Of a stretch of DNA of 47,737 nucleotides, positions 28,601 to 36,646 are shown piece after piece; within the stretch, counting starts at the first letter, position 1; every line of letters begins with the position of its first letter. The notes under the pieces were generated by a model, which worked only from the letters and a program-made list of their open reading frames with translations, was not told where the DNA came from and did not search any database. Source of the stretch: an uncultured Bacteroidota bacterium (GTDB lineage: Bacteria; Bacteroidota; Bacteroidia; Flavobacteriales; Flavobacteriaceae); assembly GCA_902554655.1 (NCBI GenBank), contig CACDPE010000007.1, forward strand, positions 1-47,737. The letters are read 5' to 3'. The position numbers and the translations under genes are program-made.

Positions 28601-29964
28601 TCATAAGTTTTACTAAATTTTAGTAGTTGGTTATTTAGCACTTCATCTTCTTCTTCACCGTGTCTAATTAACTCTAGATAAAAATCATCATTGAATTTAC
28701 TCTTCCACCACTCAAGTGCTTCAATAGCTTGATTTTCACCAACATTTAATATTTTATTAGAAATCTCACCATATTTATTTCCCGAAAGAACAATTAAACC
28801 TTCTGAGTATTTTAAAACTATTTCTCTGTCAACTCTTGGCACATAATAAAATCCTTCAGTATAACCAATTGAGCACATTTTGATAAGGTTTTGGTAACCA
28901 ATTTTGTTTTTAGCTAAAAACACTATTTGATATCCATCATCTCTACTGCTCTTATCTATATGATTTTCACACACATTTAACTCACATCCGATAATTGGTT
29001 TAATTTTCTTTCCTTCTTCATTATTTTCATTAAAATTCTTAATTGCACGATAAAAATGAAAACAGCCCATCATGTTGGCTTTGTCAGTCAAAGCAACTGC
29101 ACTCATTCCCATTTCAGATGTTTTTTTAACTAGGTCAGCAATTTTTGAGGTTGATTGAAGAACTGAAAATTGAGAATTATTATGAAGATGAACAAAATGG
29201 TTTTCTAAACCTGTGTTTTTGTCAGAATTGTTTATTATTTCTGTAACAACCTTCTCTTTAGTTTCTTTCTTGATTTTTTTGGATTCTACCTTAAGATTAA
29301 GATGTTTTATTCCAAAAAGTCCAACCTTGTCTTTTGTGTCTAAATTTAATTTGTTGAAAATCTCATTAAAATCTTCAAAATCATTAAAATTAAAATTGTT
29401 AATTCTAATTAATTCAAAAAAAGCTCTTGAGGTTGCTTCAACATCAGCGGATGCATTGTGAGCCTGTTGAAAATCATCGTTGAATAAATACTTATATAGT
29501 TCAATCAGGGTTGGAAATTTGAATTTACCTCTTCCACCTTTTATTTGACATAAATTTGCAGTTTTTTCAGTACATGTATCTAGTATGCTTTTTTCATTTA
29601 AAGAATTGTCAATTTTCAAACGAAAAAACTCAGCCCCAACAATATTAATATCAAATTTTAAATTATGACCTACAATATATTTTACTTTAGATAAGTCTGA
29701 ATTAAATTTTTCAAGGACATTGTGTAAATTTTCACCTATTTTATTGGCTAAAACTGTTGATATCCCATGTACTTTTTCAGATTCAAAAGGAATGTCAAAT
29801 CCATCAGGTTTAATAATTGAACTTTGATGTGATATTAATTTTCCGTTATTATCATGTAATTGCCAAGCTAATTGAACACACCTTGGCCAGTTTTCAGAAT
29901 CAGAGATTGGAGTATTCCATTTTTTTGGTAAACCAGTCGTTTCAGTATCGAAAATTAAATACAT
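25648..29964 (-). CDS. dnaE: DNA polymerase III alpha subunit with N-terminal exonuclease domain
   Basis: 1438 residues, the long Bacteroidota form. Residues 1 to about 190 are a DnaQ-like 3'-5' exonuclease (FDTETTGLPKKW, with Asp6 and Glu8; HNLKFDINIVG; HNASADVEAT). The PHP domain begins near residue 257 (HLHNNSQFSVLQS), and the polymerase core includes GPGRGSVAGSVVAYCL and PDIDIDFDDEGR, the catalytic acidic motif. An OB-fold region follows near LVDREVRFGGIIGEV. It is the replicative polymerase with proofreading built in. The usual HLHNH of the PHP domain reads HLHNN. It is divergent from rpsP. Confidence 0.96.
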   Translation of the reverse strand: MYLIFDTETTGLPKKWNTPISDSENWPRCVQLAWQLHDNNGKLISHQSSIIKPDGFDIPFESEKVHGISTVLANKIGENLHNVLEKFNSDLSKVKYIVGHNLKFDINIVGAEFFRLKIDNSLNEKSILDTCTEKTANLCQIKGGRGKFKFPTLIELYKYLFNDDFQQAHNASADVEATSRAFFELIRINNFNFNDFEDFNEIFNKLNLDTKDKVGLFGIKHLNLKVESKKIKKETKEKVVTEIINNSDKNTGLENHFVHLHNNSQFSVLQSTSKIADLVKKTSEMGMSAVALTDKANMMGCFHFYRAIKNFNENNEEGKKIKPIIGCELNVCENHIDKSSRDDGYQIVFLAKNKIGYQNLIKMCSIGYTEGFYYVPRVDREIVLKYSEGLIVLSGNKYGEISNKILNVGENQAIEALEWWKSKFNDDFYLELIRHGEEEDEVLNNQLLKFSKTYDVKLIATNNTHYINKEDANAHDILLCVKDGEKQSTPIGKGRNFRYGLKNQEYYFKSPSDMVQLFQDIPESISNITQLVEKIENFDLQREVLLPKFEIPEDFKSTNDDVENEYLRYLTNEGAKRIYGEINKDLADRIDFELEVIRNSGYPGYFLIVQDLISAARKMNVSVGPGRGSVAGSVVAYCLEITKIDPIKYDLLFERFLNPDRVSMPDIDIDFDDEGRSKVIDYVIEKYGSKQVAQIITYGKMAAKSSLRDTARVLDLSLSDADFLAKLVPNTVKLSDIFNKDDKKLNSELRSDDYSNAMELKKLSDGDDLQAETINQARVIEGSLRNVGVHACGVIITPDDITNFVPIATAKDSQLSVTQYDNSVVESAGLLKMDFLGLKTLSLIKDTIKLVKYIHNKDIDIDSIPLNDNKTYELFQRGDTVGIFQYESSGMQKYLRDLKPTVFEDLIAMNALYRPGPLEYIPSFVRRKNDLEKITYDIPQMEEYLKETYGITVYQEQVMQLSQKLADFSKGDADLLRKAMGKKIFSLLEKLKPKFIDGGVKNGYEEDILEKIWKDWEAFASYAFNKSHSTCYALIAYQTAYLKAHYPAEYMAAVLSNNMNDIKQVSFFMEECKHMSINVLGPDVNESFYKFTVNENNAIRFGMGAVKGVGRSAVSAIIESREQGKYNSIFDFSKRVDLRSANKKAFDSLVLAGAFDSIDSSSHRAQYFFENTDGQTFIEKAIRFGSKFQEKQNSSQVSLFGDSDEVQIVEPEFPTCDKWSKLEQLKKEKDVVGIYISGHPLDDYTDTIKFLSNIQLSNLRDLRPLVDREVRFGGIIGEVQHRVSKNGKGWATFIVEDYYESQELRIFGEEYLRFKHFLYENNFVFIKMFIKEGWKDADSGRIGDPRIQFLNFQQLQDSLSNNAKRISVKLEIDLIEDEHVKFFKDLIKNNKGDQELVFNVFGNGDGLKLNLNSTKYKVKINELLLKSLKEKKLDFRLN

Positions 29965-29974
29965 AAGGAATTAA

Positions 29975-30004
29975 TAAAATTACAGATCTTTTTTCTGAAT
30001 TCAA
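29975..30004 (-). promoter_or_regulatory. candidate Bacteroidota promoter for dnaE
   Basis: On the minus strand TTG is followed after 19 bases by TAATTTTA, one mismatch from the -7 consensus TAnnTTTG. The start codon lies about 11 bases downstream, implying a very short leader. Confidence 0.5.
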
Positions 30005-30028
30005 TCTTTAAAAAAAAAATAATTTTAC

Positions 30029-30058
30029 TTGGTTATTTAATAAATTCATTTATTTTTG
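30029..30058 (+). promoter_or_regulatory. Bacteroidota promoter for rpsP operon
   Basis: TTG at 30029-30031, a 19-base spacer, then TATTTTTG at 30051-30058 match the Flavobacterium-type -33/-7 consensus TTG-N19-TAnnTTTG exactly. The expected start is about 35-40 bases before the rpsP ATG. The leader holds the short interrupted inverted repeat AGGTGGTTTAGGACCT (30074-30089). Confidence 0.75.
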
Positions 30059-30102
30059 CTGTCCATTAATAAAGGTGGTTTAGGACCTCAAAAATTAATA
30101 TT

Positions 30103-30705
30103 ATGGCAGTTAGAATAAGACTACAAAGACACGGTAAAAAAGGCAAGCCATTCTATTGGATTGTCGCAGCCGATTCAAGATCAAAAAGAGACGGTAAATT
30201 TCTAGAAAAACTAGGAACTTTCGATCCAAATTTTAACCCTCCACTAGTTTCACTAAATGTTGACTCAACTGTCAGATGGATTCAAAATGGAGCTCAACCT
30301 TCTGATACAGCTAGAAATATCATATCTAAAGAAGGTGCACTTTTAAAAAATCATTTATTAAATGGTGTGAAAAAAGGTGCATTAACTGAAGATGAAGCTG
30401 ATAAAAAATTTAATGATTGGATTAATGAAAGAGATAAAAATATCGAGAAGAAGTTATCTGCACTAGAAAAAGAAGCTGCAGATAAAAGAAAAAAAGCTCT
30501 TGAACTTGAAAAAGAAGCAAGTGAAAAAAGAAAACTAGCTGCCGAAGAAGCTGCATTAGCTGAAGAGGCACCTGCTGCTGAAGAAGCACCTGCTGCTGAA
30601 GAAGCTCCTGCTGCTGAAGAAGCACCTGCTGCTGAAGAAACTCCTGCTGTTGAAGAAGCACCTGCTGCTGAAGAAGTTGCTGATGAAGAAAAGGAAAAGC
30701 AGTAG
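30103..30705 (+). CDS. rpsP: 30S ribosomal protein S16 with acidic repeat tail
   Basis: 200 residues. The first 80 or so are canonical S16 (AVRIRLQRHGKKGKPFYWIV, LGTFDPNFNPP). The remainder is a Bacteroidota-type extension: a charged, probably helical stretch rich in Lys, Glu and Ala, then six hexapeptides of the form APAAEE (residues about 156-191) and a short acidic end. S16 is a primary assembly protein of the small subunit. The tail is low-complexity and its role is unknown. It leads the rimM-rluF transcription unit, 22 bases before rimM. Confidence 0.96.
   Translation: MAVRIRLQRHGKKGKPFYWIVAADSRSKRDGKFLEKLGTFDPNFNPPLVSLNVDSTVRWIQNGAQPSDTARNIISKEGALLKNHLLNGVKKGALTEDEADKKFNDWINERDKNIEKKLSALEKEAADKRKKALELEKEASEKRKLAAEEAALAEEAPAAEEAPAAEEAPAAEEAPAAEETPAVEEAPAAEEVADEEKEKQ
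30568..30675 (+). repeat. 18-bp coding tandem repeat in rpsP
   Basis: Six tandem units of GCACCTGCTGCTGAAGAA with a few substitutions encode APAAEE (one unit TPAVEE). The near-identity of codons as well as residues suggests expansion or contraction by slippage. The long minus-strand frame across it is only the mirror of this repeat. Confidence 0.93.
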
Positions 30706-30727
30706 TAAATAACTACCTTTACTTTTA

Positions 30728-31243
30728 GTGGAAAATCAAGATTGCATTTATCTTGGAAAAATCTTAAAACCCTTCAGTTACAAAGGAGAGTTAAAGATCT
30801 ATATTGAAGATTTTTATATAGATCAAATTAATGAATTAGATTCTTTTTTGTTAAAGGTTCAAGGTTCTTATATTCCTTTTACAATTAAAGCAATAACAAA
30901 AAATAAATCAAATATTTTTAGAATCAGTCTTGATGGAATTGATTCGGAAGATTCAGCAAAAAAATTAGCAGGTATTGAAATCTACACCAAAAACAATTTG
31001 ATAAAAAGTAAAGTTCTAGATAAAAATGACAATTATATTTTTATAGATTATGTAATATATAATAATAATTCAATTATTGGAAAGATTATTGATATTGTAG
31101 AAAATAAAAATCAAGATTTATTTGAGGTTGTCTTTAATGAAAAAAGAATTTTAATACCAATAATTGATGAATTTGTAGTAAATATTGATAATGATAATAA
31201 GAAGATAATTATGAATCTACCTGAGGGTCTAACTGATTTATAA
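30728..31243 (+). CDS. rimM: 16S rRNA processing protein RimM
   Basis: 171 residues. The start is GTG at 30728; no nearby ATG gives the expected ENQDCIYLGKILKPFSYKGEL opening, which matches RimM (YLGKI...G..GE). The C-terminal PRC-barrel part contains FEVVFNEKRILIPIIDEFV. RimM binds S19 and helps mature the 3' domain of the 30S subunit. Placement between rpsP and a pseudouridine synthase, with gaps of 22 and 6 bases, fits a ribosome-assembly operon. Confidence 0.93.
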   Translation: MENQDCIYLGKILKPFSYKGELKIYIEDFYIDQINELDSFLLKVQGSYIPFTIKAITKNKSNIFRISLDGIDSEDSAKKLAGIEIYTKNNLIKSKVLDKNDNYIFIDYVIYNNNSIIGKIIDIVENKNQDLFEVVFNEKRILIPIIDEFVVNIDNDNKKIIMNLPEGLTDL

Positions 31244-31249
31244 ACTAGA

Positions 31250-31948
31250 ATGGAAACAAGAATTAATAAATATTTAAGTCAGGTTGGTTATTGCTCAAGA
31301 AGAGAAGCTGATAAGCTTATTGACCAAGGAAGAGTTACAATTAACAATAATGTTGTTGAACATGGTTATAAAATAACACAAGGAGATATAATCAAAGTAG
31401 ATAGCGAAAAAATTAATAATAACATTAAAAGTAGAACATATCTGATTTTCAATAAACCAAGAGGAATTGTTTGCACTACAGATACTGAAAAAGAAGATCA
31501 AAATATTATTGATTATATAAATTATAAAAAAAGAATTTTTCCTATTGGTAGATTGGATAAAATGAGTGAAGGATTGATTTTTTTAACGGATGACGGTGAA
31601 ATTGTAAATAAAATACTTAGATCAAGGTATATGCACGAAAAAGAATATTTAGTCACTGTCAATAAAAAAATAACTTCAGATTTTATTGAAAAAATGGCTA
31701 ATGGAATTCCAATATTGAATACAATAACAAAAAAATGTGTTGTGAAGTTTGTAAGTGATTATCAATTCAAAATAATTTTAACTCAAGGTTTAAATAGACA
31801 AATAAGAAGAATGTGTGATTTTCTTAACTATAAAGTAAAAAAACTCGAGAGAATTAGAATTATGAATATAAAGTTAGATGTACCAAGAGGAAAATGGAGG
31901 AAGTTTTCAAATAATGAAATAAATGAACTTAAAAAGTTAATCTCATAA
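31250..31948 (+). CDS. rluF: 23S rRNA pseudouridine synthase, RluF-like
   Basis: 232 residues. An S4 RNA-binding domain opens the protein (RINKYLSQVGYCSRREADKL). The catalytic loop is GRLDKMSEGLIFLTDDG (about residues 100-116) with the conserved Asp, and GLNRQIRRMCDFLNYKVKKL is the conserved C-terminal block. Sequence around HEKEYLVTV and TKKC is closest to RluF, which modifies 23S U2604. The stop overlaps the start of the TonB receptor gene by one base, so translation continues directly into an outer-membrane gene. Confidence 0.9.
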   Translation: METRINKYLSQVGYCSRREADKLIDQGRVTINNNVVEHGYKITQGDIIKVDSEKINNNIKSRTYLIFNKPRGIVCTTDTEKEDQNIIDYINYKKRIFPIGRLDKMSEGLIFLTDDGEIVNKILRSRYMHEKEYLVTVNKKITSDFIEKMANGIPILNTITKKCVVKFVSDYQFKIILTQGLNRQIRRMCDFLNYKVKKLERIRIMNIKLDVPRGKWRKFSNNEINELKKLIS

Positions 31949-33960
31949 TGATACGTATTTTATCAACATTAATTTTAACGCTTTATACTTCAATATGTTT
32001 TAGTCAGAACATTAAAACTATTGATACAATCAATCTGGATGAGGTTGCGGTCAAAATCTTAAGAGAACCAAATAAAAAAAACTTATCAGTTTTTTCAATA
32101 AACTCAATAAGCACAGAAGAAATTCAAAGGTATGCCTCGCAAATAAATTTAAGTGAATATTTAAATCTGATTCCAAGTGTTTTTATAATGAATAACAATA
32201 ATTTTGCTCAAGATGAAAGAATATCAATTAGAGGTTTTGGAAGTAGAGCAAACTTTGGAGTTAGAGGAATTAAAATTTTTGTAGATGATATTCCTGAAAC
32301 CTTTGTAGATGGTCAATCTCAAATTGACAATATAAACTTTGAAATTATTGATAACATTGAAGTTTTGAGAGGAGTCAATTCTTCACTTTATGGAAGTTCA
32401 TCTGGAGGTGTAATTTCAATTAGAACAATCGAAGATTTTAATGATAAATTAGTTAAAGCAAATTTATCATTAGGATCATTTAATACATCAAAATTTTATT
32501 TTACTTATGGTGTGAATAAAAATGATAATAAATTAATATTACACTTAAATCAGACTAAATCTGATGGTTACAGGGACAATAGTGAATTTAAAAATTTGAA
32601 CTTCAATTTAAAGTATATTAAAAACTTAGAAAAGGGACAGTTAAAAATTATTGCAAACTACTTAAACAGTCCATATGCTAATGACCCTGGAGGATTAAAA
32701 TTAGATGAGGTCAATGAAAATAGAAGATCAGCTCGAGATAGAAATTTACAATATGATTCTGGAGAAAAAGTTGAACAATTTAAAATTGGAATTCATTTAA
32801 AACAAAAATTAAAAGAAAATTTGGCATTACAAAACCATGTTTTTTTAAATAAGCGATTTTTTGAGGGAAAGTTACCATATTCAAATGGTGGAATAATTGA
32901 CTTAACAAAAAATTACTGGGGGTATAATTTAAATATTGTTAGATACGGCTTATTGAATCATAATTTTGGTTTAGAATTTAATAATCAAAGAGATTTAAGA
33001 AAACGAAATATTAACAATAATGGAATTTCCGGAGATTTAGTTATGAATCAGAATGAAGATTATAAGAACTTCTCCATTTACTATTCAAATTCGTTTAATC
33101 TTGGAAAATTTACATTTAATAATAGTATTAGATATGATGACAATAATGTCGATTTCTTTGATAATTTAAATAAAAACCAGGGAGATATTTCATTAAGTAC
33201 ATTCAGCCCAGCATCTAATATTAATTATGAATTTAATAACTCAAATGAACTTTTTATTAATTATTCAAGTGGTTTTGAAACACCTACTTTGAATGAACTT
33301 TCTTCAACTGTAGGCAATTCTGGATTTAATAGCGATTTAAAAACTTCAAAATTCAATAATCATGAAATTGGTTTTTCAAATTTAAAATCAAATAATAAAA
33401 TTAAATATAGAATTACTTATTTCTATTCAATATCTAGTAATGAAATTTCACCTTATGAACTAGAAAATTATCCAGGTCAAAAATTTTATAGAAACGCTGG
33501 TAAAACAGTTAGAAAAGGTCTTGAATCTGAATTTAAAATAGGAATAAGTAAAAAATTATCTTTTGATTATATTTCATCAATAGGTTCATATAAGTTTTTA
33601 GATTTTACTATTGGTTCAAATAGTTTGAATAATAACAGAATGCCTGGAATACCGAATTCTACACACTACTTTAACTTAGATTTTAAATTAAATAATAAAA
33701 TAAATTTATTATTTAACTGTAAATTAACTGGTGATATGTATGCAGATAATTTTAATAATAGAAAAATAGAAAATTATTCGATTTTTAATCTGAAATTCTT
33801 GAGTCAAATAAGCTTATCTAAAACTAAATTTGATGCATTTGTTAGTTTTAACAATATACTTAATGAGAAGTATTTTGATAATATCAGAATAAATGCTTTT
33901 GGATCAAGGTATTATGAACCAGCACCAGGATTTAATATTATGTTTGGTGTAAGAAAATGA
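31948..33960 (+). CDS. TonB-dependent outer-membrane receptor (siderophore/cofactor type)
   Basis: 670 residues. Signal peptide 1-20 ends in CFSQN. The plug domain includes ISIRGFGSRANFGVRGIKIF and IEVLRGVNSSLYGSSSGGVIS; the rest is a beta-barrel with alternating aromatic strands, including PATSN-like receptor motifs (FSPASNINYEF, FETPTLNEL). The size and lack of an N-terminal CarboxypepD-reg domain separate it from SusC-type glycan importers and suggest iron complexes, heme or vitamins. It overlaps rluF by 1 base and the following oxidoreductase by 4. Substrate unknown. Confidence 0.9.
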   Translation: MIRILSTLILTLYTSICFSQNIKTIDTINLDEVAVKILREPNKKNLSVFSINSISTEEIQRYASQINLSEYLNLIPSVFIMNNNNFAQDERISIRGFGSRANFGVRGIKIFVDDIPETFVDGQSQIDNINFEIIDNIEVLRGVNSSLYGSSSGGVISIRTIEDFNDKLVKANLSLGSFNTSKFYFTYGVNKNDNKLILHLNQTKSDGYRDNSEFKNLNFNLKYIKNLEKGQLKIIANYLNSPYANDPGGLKLDEVNENRRSARDRNLQYDSGEKVEQFKIGIHLKQKLKENLALQNHVFLNKRFFEGKLPYSNGGIIDLTKNYWGYNLNIVRYGLLNHNFGLEFNNQRDLRKRNINNNGISGDLVMNQNEDYKNFSIYYSNSFNLGKFTFNNSIRYDDNNVDFFDNLNKNQGDISLSTFSPASNINYEFNNSNELFINYSSGFETPTLNELSSTVGNSGFNSDLKTSKFNNHEIGFSNLKSNNKIKYRITYFYSISSNEISPYELENYPGQKFYRNAGKTVRKGLESEFKIGISKKLSFDYISSIGSYKFLDFTIGSNSLNNNRMPGIPNSTHYFNLDFKLNNKINLLFNCKLTGDMYADNFNNRKIENYSIFNLKFLSQISLSKTKFDAFVSFNNILNEKYFDNIRINAFGSRYYEPAPGFNIMFGVRK

Positions 33961-35465
33961 AAAAAAACGTTGTAATAGTAGGTGCAGGCGTGAATGGATT
34001 AGTAGCTGCTAATTATCTAAAAAAGCATGATTTTAATGTAACAATTCTTGAAAAAAAGAATTATGTAGGGGGCGCATGTGTTAAAGATTCAACAATAATC
34101 AATGGCAAAAAAATTGATTTTGCACAAGGAGCAACAGTATTGGGAATGATGCCGAATTTCATTTATAAAGAAACTGGACTATCTAAAAAAATAAAAACTT
34201 TTTGTCCGGAAAACCCTAAGCTTGTTTACTTTGAAAATGATAATACTCCAACAAGAATTTTCAGAGATATTACATTGTTAGAAAAAGAACTTAAAGATAG
34301 ATGGAACGAAAAAGGTGATGTAAAAGCTTTTAGAAATGATGAAAATAAGGTAATTGAATTTATTCAAAAAATTTATAAAGAGGGAACCCCTCCAAATCTA
34401 GATCAAGCAGTTAACGAAATTGGGAAAGACTTAACTAAACTTTGGATCAAAGGTTCAGCTAAAAACCTATTAGATCACTATTTTACAAGTGAAAAAACAA
34501 AAGTATATATGGGTATGACAGTAATTGAAAGTAGTCCTACTTCTTACAATGAAAAAGGTACTTCTTTTACGATTCCATTAATGGATTCTGGATCCATTTT
34601 TGGAGGTTATTGGGGATTTGTTAAACAAGGAATATGGAAGATTTCTGATGAGCTTTTAGAACTAAATAATGAACTTGGTATTGAAACAATTTTAAATTCA
34701 GAAATTAATGATATAGATACTAACAAAGGAAGAATATCTTATACTAATAACAATCTTGATTCCAAGATATATTATGATTATCTACTTTTTTGTACTGATC
34801 CTCTTACACCTACAAAAATTCTTAATGATAATAGCGCACATATAGAGAAAAAAAATTATTTAGGAAGCAGCGGTAAGTTAACAATGTTTTTTAAAAAACC
34901 TGTAGAATGGAAAAAAGAGAAAGCTCTTGAAACCTCTTTTAGATTTGTTTTTTCACAAGATACTCTTGATGGCTTGAACGATTCAGGACAAATGGCATTA
35001 AGCTCTCAGAATAATTATACACCTGGATATATCCAAATTTATCCCGACGGTGCAGCACAAAGGAAATTAAATAATTCTGAAAATTTTGACAAAATAATAT
35101 GTTTCATAAAAAATTTCTCTTTTAATAAAAACTCTAATGATCTAATTTATGCTGAACAAAATATTATTGAAAAAATTTCTAAGCTTATTAGTAATCCAGA
35201 AGATTTAGTTGGAACAAAATTTCTCACACCCAAAGATTTGAATAAAACCTTCTTTTTTCCTGAGGGAAATATTGATCATATTGCTATAGATGGTTCACAA
35301 AATTTTGATAAAAGAACTTTTTCCTCAAACCCCAATACTAACTTTTATAATTATAGCAATTATAAAAATATTTATTACGGTGGTGCCGGCATATTTCCAT
35401 GTGGAAGTGTAGCTGGAACATCTGGCTTTATGTCATCAAAACAAATAATTAAGGATAGTAATTAA
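33957..35465 (+). CDS. FAD-dependent oxidoreductase, phytoene desaturase/PYROXD2-like
   Basis: 502 residues. The N-terminus KNVVIVGAGVNGLVAANYL is a Rossmann FAD-binding motif (GxGxxG), followed by ILEKKNYVGGAC, the second conserved block of the CrtI-like amine oxidase superfamily. The C-terminal YYGGAGIFPCGSVAGTSGF is the typical closing FAD-contact region. Members desaturate carotenoids or oxidise other lipids or retinoids; this one resembles PYROXD2-like proteins more than CrtI, and no carotenoid genes are near. It overlaps the TonB receptor gene by 4 bases, so the two are translationally coupled. Confidence 0.8.
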   Translation: MKKNVVIVGAGVNGLVAANYLKKHDFNVTILEKKNYVGGACVKDSTIINGKKIDFAQGATVLGMMPNFIYKETGLSKKIKTFCPENPKLVYFENDNTPTRIFRDITLLEKELKDRWNEKGDVKAFRNDENKVIEFIQKIYKEGTPPNLDQAVNEIGKDLTKLWIKGSAKNLLDHYFTSEKTKVYMGMTVIESSPTSYNEKGTSFTIPLMDSGSIFGGYWGFVKQGIWKISDELLELNNELGIETILNSEINDIDTNKGRISYTNNNLDSKIYYDYLLFCTDPLTPTKILNDNSAHIEKKNYLGSSGKLTMFFKKPVEWKKEKALETSFRFVFSQDTLDGLNDSGQMALSSQNNYTPGYIQIYPDGAAQRKLNNSENFDKIICFIKNFSFNKNSNDLIYAEQNIIEKISKLISNPEDLVGTKFLTPKDLNKTFFFPEGNIDHIAIDGSQNFDKRTFSSNPNTNFYNYSNYKNIYYGGAGIFPCGSVAGTSGFMSSKQIIKDSN

Positions 35466-35494
35466 TGGTCAATTATTTATTACTTTTCACATAG

Positions 35495-36646
35495 ATGAAA
35501 AGACATTATTGGATAAATATTTTTTGTTTAATATTACTTGTTAATCTATTAAATTCTTGTGACGATAAATTAGAAAAAATATTAGACTCTAAAGATTTAC
35601 AAATAAGACAAATAATTGATAATCTAGATAAGCATAATTTACAAATTATTTATAGTGAAATTATAAGAAATGAAGATGATAAAGTTTCGTTTAAGGACTA
35701 TTTTTTTAATGTAGACGATGATTTATATTATTACCCAGCCAGTACTGTAAAATTACATGTTTCTGCTTTAACACTTCAAAAACTTACTGAGTTAAATGAT
35801 AGTGGAATAAATATTAATCTTGATTCAGAAATTGAGATTATTATAGATAATAATACCTTACACAATCAAATCACATTTAGAGAATTGATTAAAAAAATAT
35901 TTATAATCAGTGATAATGAAGCCTATAATATTCTTTTTGATTTTTTAGGTAAAGATTACATTTCAAGAGAACTTAATAAAAAAGGTTTTTTCAATACACA
36001 TATTACACATAACTTTTCCACTAAAGAATACAATGAAAATATATTTTATGTTTTTTACAATGATGGAAAAGAAATTTACAGAACAAAATCTGGTTCAGCC
36101 AATTTAAGCGTTGTCAGAAGTAAGTTAAAAGAAGAAAAAACTGGTAAAGGATATTACTTTAAAGGAGAAATAATTAATTCAAAATTTGACTTTTCTAATA
36201 AAAATTTTATTTCATTAAAAGATTTACATTCTACTACCAAGCAAATAATATTTAGAGACAACTATAAACCAAATAATAAATTTAACTTAAGTAACTCATA
36301 CTATAATTTCTTGATTGAATGTATGGGTCTAAATACATTAAGTGATAGTAATTATTATGAACCAAAATTTTGGGATAGTTATGTTAAGTTTTTCATGTTT
36401 GGTGATTCAAAAAAACTTATTCCTAAGGATATTAAAATCTATAATAAAGTTGGATTAGCATATGGTCATCTAACTGAAACTGCATATATTACTAATAAGA
36501 ATAAAAAAATAGAGTTTCTATTATCAGCAACTTTAAAAGTTAATGAAAATGAAATTTATAATGACGGGATCTATGAGTATGATTCCATTGGGATTCCCTT
36601 TTTATCTAAACTTGGAAAGCTAATTTATCAGACATATGAAAATTAA
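35495..36646 (+). CDS. serine hydrolase lipoprotein (class A beta-lactamase-like)
   Basis: 383 residues with a lipoprotein signal ending LLNSC (Cys22). Penicillin-binding-fold motifs are present: STVK (83-86, catalytic Ser83 and Lys86), SDN (139-141) and KVG (318-320, in place of KTG). This fold includes beta-lactamases, D,D-peptidases and esterases. The length exceeds class A beta-lactamases and an insertion lies between SDN and KVG. It overlaps the dipeptide epimerase gene by 11 bases, pointing to peptidoglycan peptide processing rather than antibiotic resistance. That link is an inference. Confidence 0.83.
   Translation: MKRHYWINIFCLILLVNLLNSCDDKLEKILDSKDLQIRQIIDNLDKHNLQIIYSEIIRNEDDKVSFKDYFFNVDDDLYYYPASTVKLHVSALTLQKLTELNDSGININLDSEIEIIIDNNTLHNQITFRELIKKIFIISDNEAYNILFDFLGKDYISRELNKKGFFNTHITHNFSTKEYNENIFYVFYNDGKEIYRTKSGSANLSVVRSKLKEEKTGKGYYFKGEIINSKFDFSNKNFISLKDLHSTTKQIIFRDNYKPNNKFNLSNSYYNFLIECMGLNTLSDSNYYEPKFWDSYVKFFMFGDSKKLIPKDIKIYNKVGLAYGHLTETAYITNKNKKIEFLLSATLKVNENEIYNDGIYEYDSIGIPFLSKLGKLIYQTYEN

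Noticed and set aside
30422-30661. Minus-strand Gln/Leu-rich open frame
   Set aside because: It is the mirror image of the S16 coding repeat and has no independent coding features.
35495-36646. Antibiotic-resistance beta-lactamase
   Set aside because: KTG is replaced by KVG, the protein is long with an insertion, and the overlap with a dipeptide epimerase gene points to peptide metabolism.
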